Shown in pieces: positions 24,371 through 33,357 of a stretch of 64,000 nucleotides of DNA. Source of the DNA: Pelomonas asaccharophilus_A (GTDB lineage Bacteria; Pseudomonadota; Gammaproteobacteria; Burkholderiales; Burkholderiaceae_C). The notes below the pieces were generated by a model that saw only the letters and a list, made by a program, of their open reading frames with translations, searched no databases and was not told the DNA's origin. The translations under genes were made by a program, and so were the position numbers. Location: positions 353,252 to 417,251 of the forward strand of contig NZ_JAVDXV010000006.1 of NCBI RefSeq assembly GCF_031458115.1, written 5' to 3'. Numbering within the stretch: position 1 is the first letter of the stretch; each line of letters starts with the position of its first letter.

Positions 24371-25174
24371 TCAGACGACGCCGGATTTTAGGGGGACGAA
24401 AAGAACCGCCTCATGTTCGCTGCGAATCCAGCGGCTGGCGCCGCCTTCGACGACGTGGTCCAGCACCACCAGCACCTGGCCGCGCGTGCCCGAATGTGTC
24501 GGCGCGATCAGCCGTCCACCGGGTGCCAGTTGTTCCATCCACGCCGGTGGAATGTCCTCGCCACCGGCCGCCGCGATGATGCTGTCGAACGGCCCGCTGG
24601 CGGAGTGGCCAACACGGCCGTCGCCCCAGATGAGGCGCGGTGCGCGCGGCAGCACGATGCGCTGCAGGTTGGCCTTGGCCTTGTCGTGCAGGCCTTGCAG
24701 CCGCTCAATGGACGTGACCTGGCGCGCCAGCAGCGCGATGACCGCGGCCTGGTAGCCGCAGCCGGTGCCGATCTCCAGCACCCGCCCCAGCGAGCCGCGT
24801 TGGCGAGCGCCGTTCCCCGCCAACAGCAGACCCAGCATGTGGGCGACAACCGATGGCTTGGAGATGGTCTGGCCATGACCGATGGGCAGGGCCGTGTCTT
24901 CGTAGGCCTGCGCGGCCAGCGCGCTGTCGACGAACTCGTGGCGCGGCACGGCGGTCATCGCGGCCAGCACCTGCTCGTTGAACTTGCCTTCGGCACGCAG
25001 CCGGTTGACCATGCGTTCGCGCACCGCACCGCTGTCCAGCCCCGTGCCGCTGGGCCGCGCCAGCCGCGCCGCATCGGCCGTGGCCTGGCGCAGGTGGCGC
25101 TGCGGCATCAGCAGCTCTCGCTGCGGCGCGGTGGCCGATTTCAGGCTGGCCGGGAAACGCTTGGGTGTGGACAT
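24371..25174 (-). CDS. pcm: Protein-L-isoaspartate O-methyltransferase
   Basis: Repairs isoaspartyl residues in aged proteins using SAM. Residues ~60-267 form the PIMT domain with 'VPRHEFV', 'AYEDTALPIGHGQTISKP' and SAM-binding 'VLEIGTGCGYQAAVIA'. The N-terminal ~55 residues are an extra Ala/Arg-rich extension compared with the ~208-residue E. coli enzyme. Its ATG follows the surE stop codon without a gap, so the two are coupled. Confidence 0.94.
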   Translation of the reverse strand: MSTPKRFPASLKSATAPQRELLMPQRHLRQATADAARLARPSGTGLDSGAVRERMVNRLRAEGKFNEQVLAAMTAVPRHEFVDSALAAQAYEDTALPIGHGQTISKPSVVAHMLGLLLAGNGARQRGSLGRVLEIGTGCGYQAAVIALLARQVTSIERLQGLHDKAKANLQRIVLPRAPRLIWGDGRVGHSASGPFDSIIAAAGGEDIPPAWMEQLAPGGRLIAPTHSGTRGQVLVVLDHVVEGGASRWIRSEHEAVLFVPLKSGVV

Positions 25175-25918
25175 TCAAAGACCCAGGCGCTGCGCCCAGG
25201 AGCCGAGCGAGGAGTGCTCGGTCAGGTCCACCTGCAGCGGCGTGATGGACACCTGGCCGTTGGCCGTCGCATGAAAATCGGTGCCCTCACCGGCATCCTT
25301 GGCAATGCCCGCCGGGCCTATCCAGTAGATGGTCTCGCCGCGCGGGTTGATCTGCTCGATGATGGCCTCCGCGGAGTGGCGACGACCCAGACGCGTGATC
25401 TTGCGCGGCAACTGGTCGGCATCGGCGCGGTTCGGGATGTTCACGTTGAGCAGGAAGCCCTGGCCCAACCCGCCGGCGATAACCTGCTCGACAACACTGC
25501 GCGCCGTGCGGGCCGCAGCCTCCAGATCGCCCCAGCCCTTCTCGGCCTGCGAGAACGCGATGGACGGAATGCCGAACAGATAGCCCTCGGTGGCCGCCGC
25601 GACGGTGCCGGAATACAGCGTGTCGTCGCCCATGTTGGCGCCGTTGTTGATGCCAGACAGCACCAGGTCGGGCCGGTAGCCGAGCAAACCGCTCAGCGCC
25701 AGATGGACGCCGTCGGAAGGCGTGCCGCTGACGTAACGGAAGCCATTCACGGCGCGGTAGACGTTCAGCGGGCGATTCAGCGTCAGCGAATTGGACGTGC
25801 CGCTGGCGTTCTGCTCGGGGGCGATGACGTCGATCTCGCCCAGGCCCTCGCAGGCCTTCACGAGGGCCGCCAGGCCCGGGGCCAGGTAGCCGTCGTCGTT
25901 GGAAATCAGGATGCGCAT
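25175..25918 (-). CDS. surE: 5'-nucleotidase/exopolyphosphatase SurE
   Basis: Metal-dependent nucleotidase of 247 residues, part of stationary-phase survival. The signature 'MRILISNDDGYLAPGL' with the two metal-binding Asp residues opens the protein, 'SGTSNSLTLNRPL' and 'SGINNGANMGDD' follow. ATG at 25918 was taken because the family motif starts at residue 1. First gene of the surE-pcm-nlpD-rpoS cluster, divergent from the oxidoreductase gene. Confidence 0.96.
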   Translation of the reverse strand: MRILISNDDGYLAPGLAALVKACEGLGEIDVIAPEQNASGTSNSLTLNRPLNVYRAVNGFRYVSGTPSDGVHLALSGLLGYRPDLVLSGINNGANMGDDTLYSGTVAAATEGYLFGIPSIAFSQAEKGWGDLEAAARTARSVVEQVIAGGLGQGFLLNVNIPNRADADQLPRKITRLGRRHSAEAIIEQINPRGETIYWIGPAGIAKDAGEGTDFHATANGQVSITPLQVDLTEHSSLGSWAQRLGL

Positions 25919-26010
25919 GGTTGCCAATTGTAGGGAGAGCGTCACCTCGGAGACCGGGTGTAACCACCTTGATTCCTATCATCGTCCGCTGTTCAGAACA
26001 GGAGACGACG

Positions 26011-26988
26011 ATGAAGGCTTGGCTCTGCGAAAACCCGGTGGGCGTCGACGCGCTGCAATGGCTGGACCTGCCGGCGCCCGTATTGCCAGCCGGGCAGATC
26101 CGCGTGCAGATCAGGGCCGCGAGCCTGAACTTCCCGGACCTGCTCATCGTGCAGAACAAATACCAGATGAAGCCGCCGCTGCCCTTCGTGCCGGGCACGG
26201 AGTTCTCGGGCGTCGTCACCGAGGTGGGCGAAGGCGTCAAGGGCTTTGCCGTGGGCCAGCGTGTGGCGGCCTTCGGGGGCCTGGGTGGCTTCGCCACCGA
26301 GGTCTGCATCCCGGCCATTCTGGCCATGCCGCTGCCGGACGGCTTCGCATTCGAGGACGCCGCGGCCTTCATCTGCACCTACGCCACCAGCTATCACGCG
26401 CTGATGGACCGCGGCACGCTGCAGGCCGGCGAGACGGTGCTCATCCTCGGTGCGGCCGGCGGCGTCGGCACGGCGGCCATCCAGATCGCCAAGGCGGCCG
26501 GTGCACGCGTCATTGCCGCCGCCGGCAGCGATGCCAAGTGCGCCGCCTGCAAGATGCTGGGCGCCGACGCCACCATCAACTACACCACGCAAAACCTGCG
26601 CGACGAGCTGAAGGCGCTGACCGAGGGCAAGGGTCCCGACGTCATCTACGACCCCGTCGGCGGTGACTTGGCCGAAGCCGCCTTCCGCTCCATCGCCTGG
26701 CGCGGCCGCTACCTGGTCATCGGCTTCGCGCAGGGCACCATCCCCGCGCTGCCGCTGAACCTGACGCTGCTGAAGGGGGCTTCCGTCGTGGGCGTGTTCT
26801 GGGGCGAGTTCGCGAAGCGCGAGCCCGGGCGTAACGCCAAGATGCTGGGAGAACTTGCGGCCTGGTACGCGACGGGCAAGATCAAACCGGTGCTCGACCG
26901 CGTGCTGCCCATGGATCAGCTGCCCACCGCCTTCGCGCGCATGGCGGCTCGCGAGGTCGTGGGCAAGGTAGTTCTCACCAACCCATGA
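26011..26988 (+). CDS. Zinc-less NADPH:quinone oxidoreductase (MDR family)
   Basis: Medium-chain dehydrogenase/reductase of 325 residues. It has the GroES-like N-terminal domain ('LNFPDLLIVQNKYQMKPPLPFVPGTEFSG') and a Rossmann fold with 'ILGAAGGVGTAAIQIAKAAGARVIA'. The catalytic and structural zinc ligands of alcohol dehydrogenases are absent, as in quinone oxidoreductases; the true substrate is unknown. AGGAG lies 6 nt before the ATG. Single-gene unit with a hairpin after it. Confidence 0.9.
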   Translation: MKAWLCENPVGVDALQWLDLPAPVLPAGQIRVQIRAASLNFPDLLIVQNKYQMKPPLPFVPGTEFSGVVTEVGEGVKGFAVGQRVAAFGGLGGFATEVCIPAILAMPLPDGFAFEDAAAFICTYATSYHALMDRGTLQAGETVLILGAAGGVGTAAIQIAKAAGARVIAAAGSDAKCAACKMLGADATINYTTQNLRDELKALTEGKGPDVIYDPVGGDLAEAAFRSIAWRGRYLVIGFAQGTIPALPLNLTLLKGASVVGVFWGEFAKREPGRNAKMLGELAAWYATGKIKPVLDRVLPMDQLPTAFARMAAREVVGKVVLTNP

Positions 26989-27010
26989 AGCCTGAAACGG
27001 GGGCGTGGTC

Positions 27011-27033
27011 CCCCGCGTTCTCGCGGGGCTTTC
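27011..27033 (+). terminator. Hairpin after the quinone oxidoreductase gene
   Basis: Stem CCCCGCG / CGCGGGG around TTCT, followed by CTTTC. Likely terminator with a weak U-run. Confidence 0.6.
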
Positions 27034-27087
27034 AGAGGGTGGTGAGCTACATTCGCCAATCGAAACGACAGCCGCCCCACTGACGCC

Positions 27088-27831
27088 ATGACCGTCAAAG
27101 TCCTGATCATTGAAGACAACCCCGTCGCCCGCAGCTTTCTGTGCCGCGTGGTGCGAGAGAGCTTCAGCGATGCGATGGAGATCACCGAGGTCGGCGATCT
27201 CGAGAACGCGCGCCGGCAGGTAAGCAAGTTCTCGGGCACGGCGCCCGACAGCGGCTTCAAGCTCATCCTGGTGGACCTGGAACTGCCTGACGGCAACGGC
27301 ATGGAGTTCCTCACCGAACTGGCCGGCTCCACGGCGATCAAGATCGTCACGACGCTGTACTCGGATGACGACCACCTGTTCCCTGCGCTGCAATGCGGCG
27401 CCGACGGGTACCTGCTGAAGGAAGACCGCTTCGAGGTGCTGGTGGAAGAGCTGCAGCGCATCGTGCGCGGCCAGCCGCCGCTGTCGCCCGCCATCGCCCG
27501 CCGGCTGCTGTCGCACTTCCGGCCCTCGTCCAGCGACAGCGGCACCATGCCGCTGAACTCGGGCTTCGGCTCGCTGTCGTCGTCACACGCGCCGTTCAGC
27601 AACAGCCGCAGCGTCGCGCTGGACCCGCCGCCCGAGTGGGAGCGCCTGACCCCGCGCGAGAGTGAAGTGCTGACCTATCTGAGCAAGGGCTTCACGATCA
27701 AGGAGATCGCGAATCTGATGGGCATCAAGTGGTTCACGGTCAACGACCACATCAAGAGCATCTACAAGAAGCTCAATGTGTCCAGCCGCGCCGAGGCCGC
27801 CGTGCTGGCGTCCAAGCAGGGCCTGGTCTGA
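27088..27831 (+). CDS. NarL/LuxR-type response regulator
   Basis: Two-domain response regulator of 247 residues. The receiver holds the acidic pair at E9-D10 and phospho-acceptor D63 ('LILVDLELPDGNG') with a conserved 'LLKEDR' Lys; a Ser-rich linker (~145-180) leads to a LuxR HTH ('LTPRESEVLTYLSKGFTIKEIANLMGI', 'VNDHIKSIYKKLNV'). No sensor kinase is adjacent, so the partner is elsewhere. Flanked on both sides by terminator hairpins. Confidence 0.92.
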   Translation: MTVKVLIIEDNPVARSFLCRVVRESFSDAMEITEVGDLENARRQVSKFSGTAPDSGFKLILVDLELPDGNGMEFLTELAGSTAIKIVTTLYSDDDHLFPALQCGADGYLLKEDRFEVLVEELQRIVRGQPPLSPAIARRLLSHFRPSSSDSGTMPLNSGFGSLSSSHAPFSNSRSVALDPPPEWERLTPRESEVLTYLSKGFTIKEIANLMGIKWFTVNDHIKSIYKKLNVSSRAEAAVLASKQGLV

Positions 27832-27856
27832 CCGGCACGGCGACCGCTTCTTGAAG

Positions 27857-27890
27857 CAAGGCCTCGGCGATGTCCGAGGCCTTGTTGTTT
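27857..27890 (+). terminator. Rho-independent terminator after the response regulator
   Basis: 11-bp stem CAAGGCCTCGG (27857-27867) / CCGAGGCCTTG (27874-27884), loop CGATGT, then TTGTTT. It may serve the convergent AhpD-like gene as well. Confidence 0.8.
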
Positions 27891-27891
27891 G

Positions 27892-28440
27892 TCAGCCCGC
27901 CGCGCGCAGCTTCACGCCGGGGAAATCCACCGGCACCGCAAACGCGACGTTCACGTAGTTGGTGAACAGGTTCAGGGCCACGTGAGCCAGGATTTCGACG
28001 ATCTGGCCATCGTCGAAACCGGCCGCGCGCAGCGAGGCGACATCGGCGTCACCCACCTGGCCACGCTGCTCGACCAGCTTCAGCGCGAAGCGCAGTGCCG
28101 CGGCCGTCGCCGGGTCGGCCGACTCGCCGGCCTGCGCCGCGCTCATCTCGGCAGCCGAAGCCCCAGCCTTGCGGCCCAGCGCCGTGTGGGCAGCCAGGCA
28201 GTACTCGCAGGCGTTGCGGTCGGCCACCGCCACGGCGATCTGCTCGCCCAGCTTGGCTGGGATGGTGCCGCCGCCCAGCGCGCCAAAGAAGCCCCACATG
28301 GCCTGCAGCGCGGCTGGCGAGTTGGCAACGGCGCGGAACATGTTGGGCGTGGCGCCGAACGCGCCATGCACGGCGTCCAGCAGCGCGCGGCTGGCGGCGG
28401 GGGTGTCGGTGGCGGAAACGAGGGGAAGACGGGAGGTCAT
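27892..28440 (-). CDS. AhpD-like / carboxymuconolactone decarboxylase-family protein
   Basis: Protein of 182 residues with the redox motif 'CEYCLAAHT' (CxxC followed by His), typical of AhpD-like peroxidase-associated disulfide reductases. ATG at 28440 starts the domain. It is divergent from an AraC regulator only 98 bp away, a common pairing in which the regulator controls this gene; a role in oxidative stress or detoxification is inferred from that, not shown. Confidence 0.88.
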   Translation of the reverse strand: MTSRLPLVSATDTPAASRALLDAVHGAFGATPNMFRAVANSPAALQAMWGFFGALGGGTIPAKLGEQIAVAVADRNACEYCLAAHTALGRKAGASAAEMSAAQAGESADPATAAALRFALKLVEQRGQVGDADVASLRAAGFDDGQIVEILAHVALNLFTNYVNVAFAVPVDFPGVKLRAAG

Positions 28441-28538
28441 GGAGGTCACCTTGGGATGGCAGTGAAGAGGCCTCCACTGTGCGGGCCTGCGCAGGTCGAT
28501 AGGTATCATTCCGTCCAACATAAGCACCCAATCGTCCC

Positions 28539-29396
28539 ATGACCAACGTGGCACCGCTGGACCGCCTCAGCCCTTTGCTCGACCGCTTCCGCGTGCGCGC
28601 GAGCCTGTTCCACAACGGCCCGCTGTGCGGCGTGACGCGCTTCGATGCGCGCCCGGGACGGGGCTTCCTGCACGTGATGCGCAACGGCGAGATGGAGGTC
28701 CACCACGCGGCCGACAGCGGGCTGGTCCAGCGCGTGGTCGTGCGCGAACCCAGCCTGGTGTTCTACCCACGCCCGCTGGCGCACGACTTCCACAACGCCC
28801 CGACCGAGGGCTCGGACTTCGTCTGCGCGACGCTGGACTTCGAGCAGGGCGACGCCCACCCGCTGGTGCAGGCCCTGCCGCCGCTGGTAGTGCTGCCGCT
28901 GGCCCGCGTCACGGGCATCAACGAGACGCTGTCCCTGCTGTTCGGCGAGGCCGAGCGCGTGCGCTGCGGCCAGCGGCTGCTCGCCGACCGGCTGTTCGAG
29001 GTGCTGCTGCTGCAACTGCTGCGCTGGATGCTGGACCAGCGCGGCGCACCGCTGCCCGTGGGCCTGCTGAACGGCCTGGCCCACCCCAGGCTGGCACGCG
29101 CGCTGACCGCGGCGCACGCCCGTCCCGGCGACGCCTGGACGCTGGAGCGGCTGGCCGCGGAAGCCGGCATGTCTCGCAGCCGCTTCGCGGAGGCCTTTCG
29201 CGAGGTTGTGGGCAGCACGCCTGCCGACTACCTCGCCGACTGGCGGCTGACCATCGCGCGGGCGGAGCTGCGCGCGGGCAAGCCGCTGAAGCTGCTGGCC
29301 ACCGAGCTGGGCTACGCCAATGCCTCCGCGCTGAGCCGACTCTTCACCCAGCGGCACGAGGGGCTGTCGCCGCGGGCCTGGCTGCAACGCAGTTAA
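28539..29396 (+). CDS. AraC-family regulator with cupin-type sensor domain
   Basis: Transcription factor of 285 residues. An N-terminal cupin-like part (~1-170, 'NGPLCGVTRFDARPGRGFLHV') resembles the cupin_6 group, and two C-terminal HTH motifs are visible: 'WTLERLAAEAGMSRSRFAEAFREVVG' and 'LLATELGYANASALSRLFTQ'. It probably controls the divergent AhpD-like gene. The copper genes start 10 bp downstream on the same strand but seem functionally separate. Confidence 0.92.
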   Translation: MTNVAPLDRLSPLLDRFRVRASLFHNGPLCGVTRFDARPGRGFLHVMRNGEMEVHHAADSGLVQRVVVREPSLVFYPRPLAHDFHNAPTEGSDFVCATLDFEQGDAHPLVQALPPLVVLPLARVTGINETLSLLFGEAERVRCGQRLLADRLFEVLLLQLLRWMLDQRGAPLPVGLLNGLAHPRLARALTAAHARPGDAWTLERLAAEAGMSRSRFAEAFREVVGSTPADYLADWRLTIARAELRAGKPLKLLATELGYANASALSRLFTQRHEGLSPRAWLQRS

Positions 29397-29406
29397 AGTG
29401 CGGCCC

Positions 29407-29751
29407 ATGCGTCGCCCCGGCCGCTTCCTCGTCCTCTGCCTGCTGCTCGTGCTGCTGCCTCTACGCAGCCTGCTTGCGGCCGCGCAACTGGAGTGCGCCC
29501 CGGTGCAGCCGACGCCTGCGGTCGCCGGCCATGGCGACCACGAGCATCACGGCCATCACGAGGCCGATGCGCCAGCCGATGCCGACAGCTCGGCCTGCAA
29601 GCTCTGCGCGCCCTGCTGTCTGGCCGCCGCGCCGCCACCGGCGCTGGTGCTGACCCCGAACATCCTGCCGGCCACACGCGTCGCGCAGGTACCGGCCGAG
29701 CGCTGGACCGGCGTCGTGCCGCCGCTGCCCGACCCGCCGCCCCGGGCCTGA
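29407..29751 (+). CDS. Small His/Cys-rich exported protein (DUF2946-like)
   Basis: A 114-residue protein with an N-terminal signal peptide or anchor (to about residue 25), a His-rich stretch 'HGDHEHHGHHEADA' and the Cys motif 'CKLCAPCC', all suited to binding copper or a similar metal. The layout fits DUF2946-type proteins that accompany copper-tolerance genes. A GTG nine bases earlier is an alternative start. First gene of the presumed copper operon. Confidence 0.7.
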   Translation: MRRPGRFLVLCLLLVLLPLRSLLAAAQLECAPVQPTPAVAGHGDHEHHGHHEADAPADADSSACKLCAPCCLAAAPPPALVLTPNILPATRVAQVPAERWTGVVPPLPDPPPRA

Positions 29752-29835
29752 GCCTCCTGCCAACGCTGCTGTTGTTCCCGCCGCGCGCGCACTGACGCGC
29801 CCCGGCGGGCCGGTCATCCGTTCCGAGAGGCTGTC

Positions 29836-30090
29836 ATGCCCCAACTGTTCCCCGTTGCCGGGGCGCTGCTCACCGCCTGCATCGCGTTGAGCGCCACAGC
29901 GCAACCGCGCCCCGACCCCGCCGACGCACGCGCCAAGGTGCCGCCCGTCGCCATCAAGAAGGCCCCATCGCCGCAAGCTGCAGAAGATCCACCGCCCGCC
30001 GACTGGCGCGCCGCCAACGAGCGCGTCGAACGCGTGGGCGGCTGGCGCACCTATGCCCGCGAGACGCCGCCGCAGGAGAAGAGCCAATGA
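29836..30090 (+). CDS. Small Pro-rich exported protein of the copper cluster
   Basis: An 84-residue protein with a signal peptide (to about 'ALSATAQ') and a mature part rich in Pro, Ala and charged residues. No known domain recognised. Its stop overlaps the start of the TolC-like gene (ATGA at 30087), so it is translated from the same message; that coupling is the main reason to accept it as a gene. Confidence 0.7.
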   Translation: MPQLFPVAGALLTACIALSATAQPRPDPADARAKVPPVAIKKAPSPQAAEDPPPADWRAANERVERVGGWRTYARETPPQEKSQ

Positions 30091-31460
30091 AGCGCACCCT
30101 GCATTTGACCGCGCTGGCGCTGGCGCTGACCGGCTGCGCCAGCCTGACGCCCGGTGACGAAGTCACCGACGTCAGCCGTCTGACCCAGCCCCACACCGGC
30201 CAGACCCTGGCGCTGGAGCCACTGCCGGCGGACACGCTCGCGGCGCGGCTGCGCGAACCGCTGACCGCCGACGCCGCCGTGCAGCTGGCGCTGCAGAACA
30301 GCCGTGCGCTGCAGGCCCGTCTTGCCCGGCTGGGCGTAACGGCCGCCGAGGTCGATGCGGCCAGCCGCCTGCCCAACCCCGGCTTCAGCTTCAGCCGCCT
30401 CACGCGTGGCGACGAGGTGGAGCTGGAGCGTGGCTGGCACTTCAACCTGGCCCGGCTGCTGACGCTACCGCTGGTGCGCCAAGCCGAGCAGCGCCGCCTG
30501 CAGGCCGAGCAGCAGCAGGCCGCCGCCGACGTGCTGGCGCTGGCTGCGGACGCACGCCGCGCCTGGGTCAGCGCCGTGGCCGCCGAGGAGACGCTGACCT
30601 ACCGCCGCCAGGTGCTGGAAGCCGCCGACGCCGGTGCCGAGTTGGCCCGGCGCATGCAGGCCGTCGGCAACTTCAACGCGCTGGCGCGCGCTCGTGAGCA
30701 GGGATTCGCGGCCGAAGCCCGGCTCGCGCTCGCCCGCGCCGAGAACCAGCGCCTGGCGACTCGCGAGCGCCTCGTTCGGCTGCTGGGGCTGTGGGGCGCC
30801 GACGCTGCGGCACTGCGGCTGCCCGAGCGCCTGCCTGCCTTGCCCGCCGCCGCGCGCGAGCAGCCCGACATCGAAACGCTGGCCCTGGCTCAGCGCCTGG
30901 ATGTGCAGGCCGCGCGGCTGCGGCTGGAGCAAGCGGGGCGCCAGCTGGACGCAGGCCACATCAACCGCTTCGTGTCCATGCTGGAACTGGGCGTGGCGCA
31001 CAACTCGTCCAACGAGGCGCCGGTGCAGCGCGGCTGGGAGGTCACGCTGGAGCTGCCGCTGTTCGGCCCCGGCCCCTTGCCACGCGCGCAGGCGTTGGCC
31101 CGCGAGGCGGCACACGACGCCGCCGACACCGCCATCCGTGCCCGCTCCGAGGTGCGCGAGGCCTACGGCCTGTACCGCGGCGCCTGGGACATCGCACGCC
31201 AGCACCGCGACGAACTGCTGCCGCTGGCCCAGCGCATCTCCGACGAACAGCTGCTGCGCTACAACGGCATGCTGATCGGCGTCTTCGAGCTGCTGGCCGA
31301 CGCCCGCGCGCAAGTGGCCGCCGTGGCCGCCGCGCAGGACGCGCTGCGCGACTTCTGGCTGGCCCAGGCGGACCTGGACCAGGCCCTGCTGGGCCGCGCG
31401 TCCCCCACCCTGCCCCAGGCCGGTGCTGCTCCCGCCGCCGCTGCGGCGGCTCCCCACTGA
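30087..31460 (+). CDS. TolC/CusC-family outer-membrane lipoprotein
   Basis: Outer-membrane efflux factor of 457 residues with lipobox 'LALTGC' (Cys17) and two OEP helical-barrel repeats, e.g. 'AAVQLALQNSRALQARLARLGV' and the long Ala-rich helices around 150-230. CzcC/CusC-like by position beside a multicopper oxidase and a CusF-like gene. No membrane-fusion or RND pump gene lies next to it in the window, so its pump must be elsewhere or it works differently. Confidence 0.88.
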   Translation: MKRTLHLTALALALTGCASLTPGDEVTDVSRLTQPHTGQTLALEPLPADTLAARLREPLTADAAVQLALQNSRALQARLARLGVTAAEVDAASRLPNPGFSFSRLTRGDEVELERGWHFNLARLLTLPLVRQAEQRRLQAEQQQAAADVLALAADARRAWVSAVAAEETLTYRRQVLEAADAGAELARRMQAVGNFNALARAREQGFAAEARLALARAENQRLATRERLVRLLGLWGADAAALRLPERLPALPAAAREQPDIETLALAQRLDVQAARLRLEQAGRQLDAGHINRFVSMLELGVAHNSSNEAPVQRGWEVTLELPLFGPGPLPRAQALAREAAHDAADTAIRARSEVREAYGLYRGAWDIARQHRDELLPLAQRISDEQLLRYNGMLIGVFELLADARAQVAAVAAAQDALRDFWLAQADLDQALLGRASPTLPQAGAAPAAAAAAPH

Positions 31461-31476
31461 ATTGCAAGGACACCTG

Positions 31477-32850
31477 ATGTTCAACCGACGTTCCCTGCTC
31501 GCGGGATCGACGCTGGCGTCGCTGGCCGCCGTCTCCAAGGCATCGCTCGCCGCGCTGCCCGAGCCGGTCATCCAGACCTCGCCCGACACGCAAGCCCCGC
31601 TCGTCCCGCCCACCGGGCGGCCCTACAACCCCGTCGTCACGCTGAACGGCTGGACCTGCCCCTGGCGCATGAAGGACGGCGTCAAGGAGTTCCACCTCGT
31701 CGCCGAGCCGGTCGTGCGCGAGATGGCACCCGGCTTCAAGGCCCACCTGTGGGGCTACAACGGTCAGAGCCCCGGCCCCACCATCGAGGTCGTCGAAGGC
31801 GACCGCGTGCGCCTCTACGTGACCAACCGTCTGCCTGAAGTCACCAGCATGCACTGGCACGGCCAACGCCTGCCCAACGGCATGGACGGCGTGTCCGGCC
31901 TGACGCAGCCGGCCGTCCCGCCCGGCAAGACCTGGGTCTACGAGTTCGTCGCGCGCCGCCCCGGCACCTTCATGTACCACCCGCATGCCGACGAGATGGT
32001 GCAGATGGCGATGGGCATGATGGGCTTGTGGATCACGCATCCCAAGGCGAAGCATCCGCACATCGCCGAGGTGGACCGCGACTACGCCTTCCTGCTCAAT
32101 GCCTATGACATCGAGCCCGGCAGCGCGACGCCCAAGATCATGACCATGCTGGACTTCAATCTGTGGAGCTGGAACAGCCGCGTGTTCCCGGGCATCTCGC
32201 CGCTGGTGGCGCGCCAGGGCGACCGGGTACGCCTGCGAGTGGGCAACCTGACGATGACCAACCATCCCATCCACATCCACGGCCACGAGTTCGAGGTCAC
32301 GGGCACGGATGGCGGCCCGGTGCCCAAGACAGCACGCTGGCCCGAGGTGACGGTCGACATCGCGGTCGGCCAGATGCGGCAGATGGAGTTCATCGCCGAC
32401 GAGGAAGGCGACTGGGCCTTCCACTGCCACAAGGCCCACCACACGATGAATGCGATGGGCCACGACGTGCCCACGATGATCGGCGTGGATCACAGCGGCC
32501 TGGCCGCCAAGATCCGCAAGCTGGTGCCGGACTACATGCTCATGGGCGAGCGCGGCATGCACGACATGACAGAGATGAGCATGCCGCTGCCCGACAACAC
32601 CGCCCCCATGATGGCCGGAGAAGGCCCGTTCGGCCCGGTGGCGATGGGCGGCATGTTCAGCATGCTCAAAGTGAGGCGCGGCTTGAAGCGCGGCGACTAC
32701 ACCGACCCCGGCTGGTTCCAGCATCCGCCCGGCACCGTCGCCCACGAGGTGGGCGATGCCCCGGCCGCCGCCAAGGCGGCGGCGCCCACGCCGCGCGCCT
32801 CGGATGTCGAGGTGCAGGTTCGCAAGCCGCAAGGCCATCACAACCATTGA
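31477..32850 (+). CDS. Periplasmic multicopper oxidase
   Basis: Copper-containing oxidase of 457 residues, probably detoxifying Cu(I). It starts with a Tat-like signal ('NRRSLLAGS'). Copper ligands are visible as HxH pairs: H126-W-H128, H168-P-H170, 'HPIHIHGH' (263-270) and 'HCHKAHHTMNAM' (316-327), which gives the type 1 set C317, H322 and M327. The C-terminus is Met/His-rich ('MLMGERGMHDMTEMSM'). ATG at 31477 has AAGGA upstream. Sits between the TolC-like and cupredoxin genes. Confidence 0.93.
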   Translation: MFNRRSLLAGSTLASLAAVSKASLAALPEPVIQTSPDTQAPLVPPTGRPYNPVVTLNGWTCPWRMKDGVKEFHLVAEPVVREMAPGFKAHLWGYNGQSPGPTIEVVEGDRVRLYVTNRLPEVTSMHWHGQRLPNGMDGVSGLTQPAVPPGKTWVYEFVARRPGTFMYHPHADEMVQMAMGMMGLWITHPKAKHPHIAEVDRDYAFLLNAYDIEPGSATPKIMTMLDFNLWSWNSRVFPGISPLVARQGDRVRLRVGNLTMTNHPIHIHGHEFEVTGTDGGPVPKTARWPEVTVDIAVGQMRQMEFIADEEGDWAFHCHKAHHTMNAMGHDVPTMIGVDHSGLAAKIRKLVPDYMLMGERGMHDMTEMSMPLPDNTAPMMAGEGPFGPVAMGGMFSMLKVRRGLKRGDYTDPGWFQHPPGTVAHEVGDAPAAAKAAAPTPRASDVEVQVRKPQGHHNH

Positions 32851-32857
32851 GACCGCG

Positions 32858-33340
32858 ATGAAACACATCATTACCGCCCTCGCGCTGGCCCTCGCCGGAG
32901 CCGGCGCACACGCCCATGGAGACCATGCCGCCAGCGCCCCCGCCGCCGTCAGGAAGGAACAGAAACCCTGGGGCGTCGCTGGCGAGCGCCGTGCCGCCCA
33001 GCGCACCGTCAACATCGCGATGAGCGATGACATGCGCTTCACGCCGTCGCGCATCGAGGTGCGTCAGGGCGAGACGATCCGGCTGGTGATGCGCAACACC
33101 GGCGCCGTGCTGCACGAACTGGTCATCGGCACGCAGAAGGAACTGGAAGCACATGCGGCGCAGATGCTGAAGTTTCCCGGCATGGAGCACGACGAGCCCT
33201 ACATGGCCCACGTGAAACCGGGCCAGACCGGCGAGATCGTCTGGACCTTCAACCGGGCAGGCGAGTTCGACTTCGCCTGCCTCATCGCCGGCCACTTCCA
33301 GGCCGGCATGCGCGGCAAGTTCATCGTCCGCGCCCACTGA
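32858..33340 (+). CDS. Periplasmic cupredoxin
   Basis: Blue-copper-type protein of 160 residues with a signal peptide (to about 'GAHAHG'). Type 1 copper ligands can be read as His in 'AVLHELVIG' and Cys, His and Met in 'FACLIAGHFQAGM'. It lies 7 nt after the multicopper oxidase and probably delivers copper or electrons to it. ATG at 32858 begins the signal peptide. Confidence 0.9.
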   Translation: MKHIITALALALAGAGAHAHGDHAASAPAAVRKEQKPWGVAGERRAAQRTVNIAMSDDMRFTPSRIEVRQGETIRLVMRNTGAVLHELVIGTQKELEAHAAQMLKFPGMEHDEPYMAHVKPGQTGEIVWTFNRAGEFDFACLIAGHFQAGMRGKFIVRAH

Positions 33341-33357
33341 ATCAAGGAGACCCACTC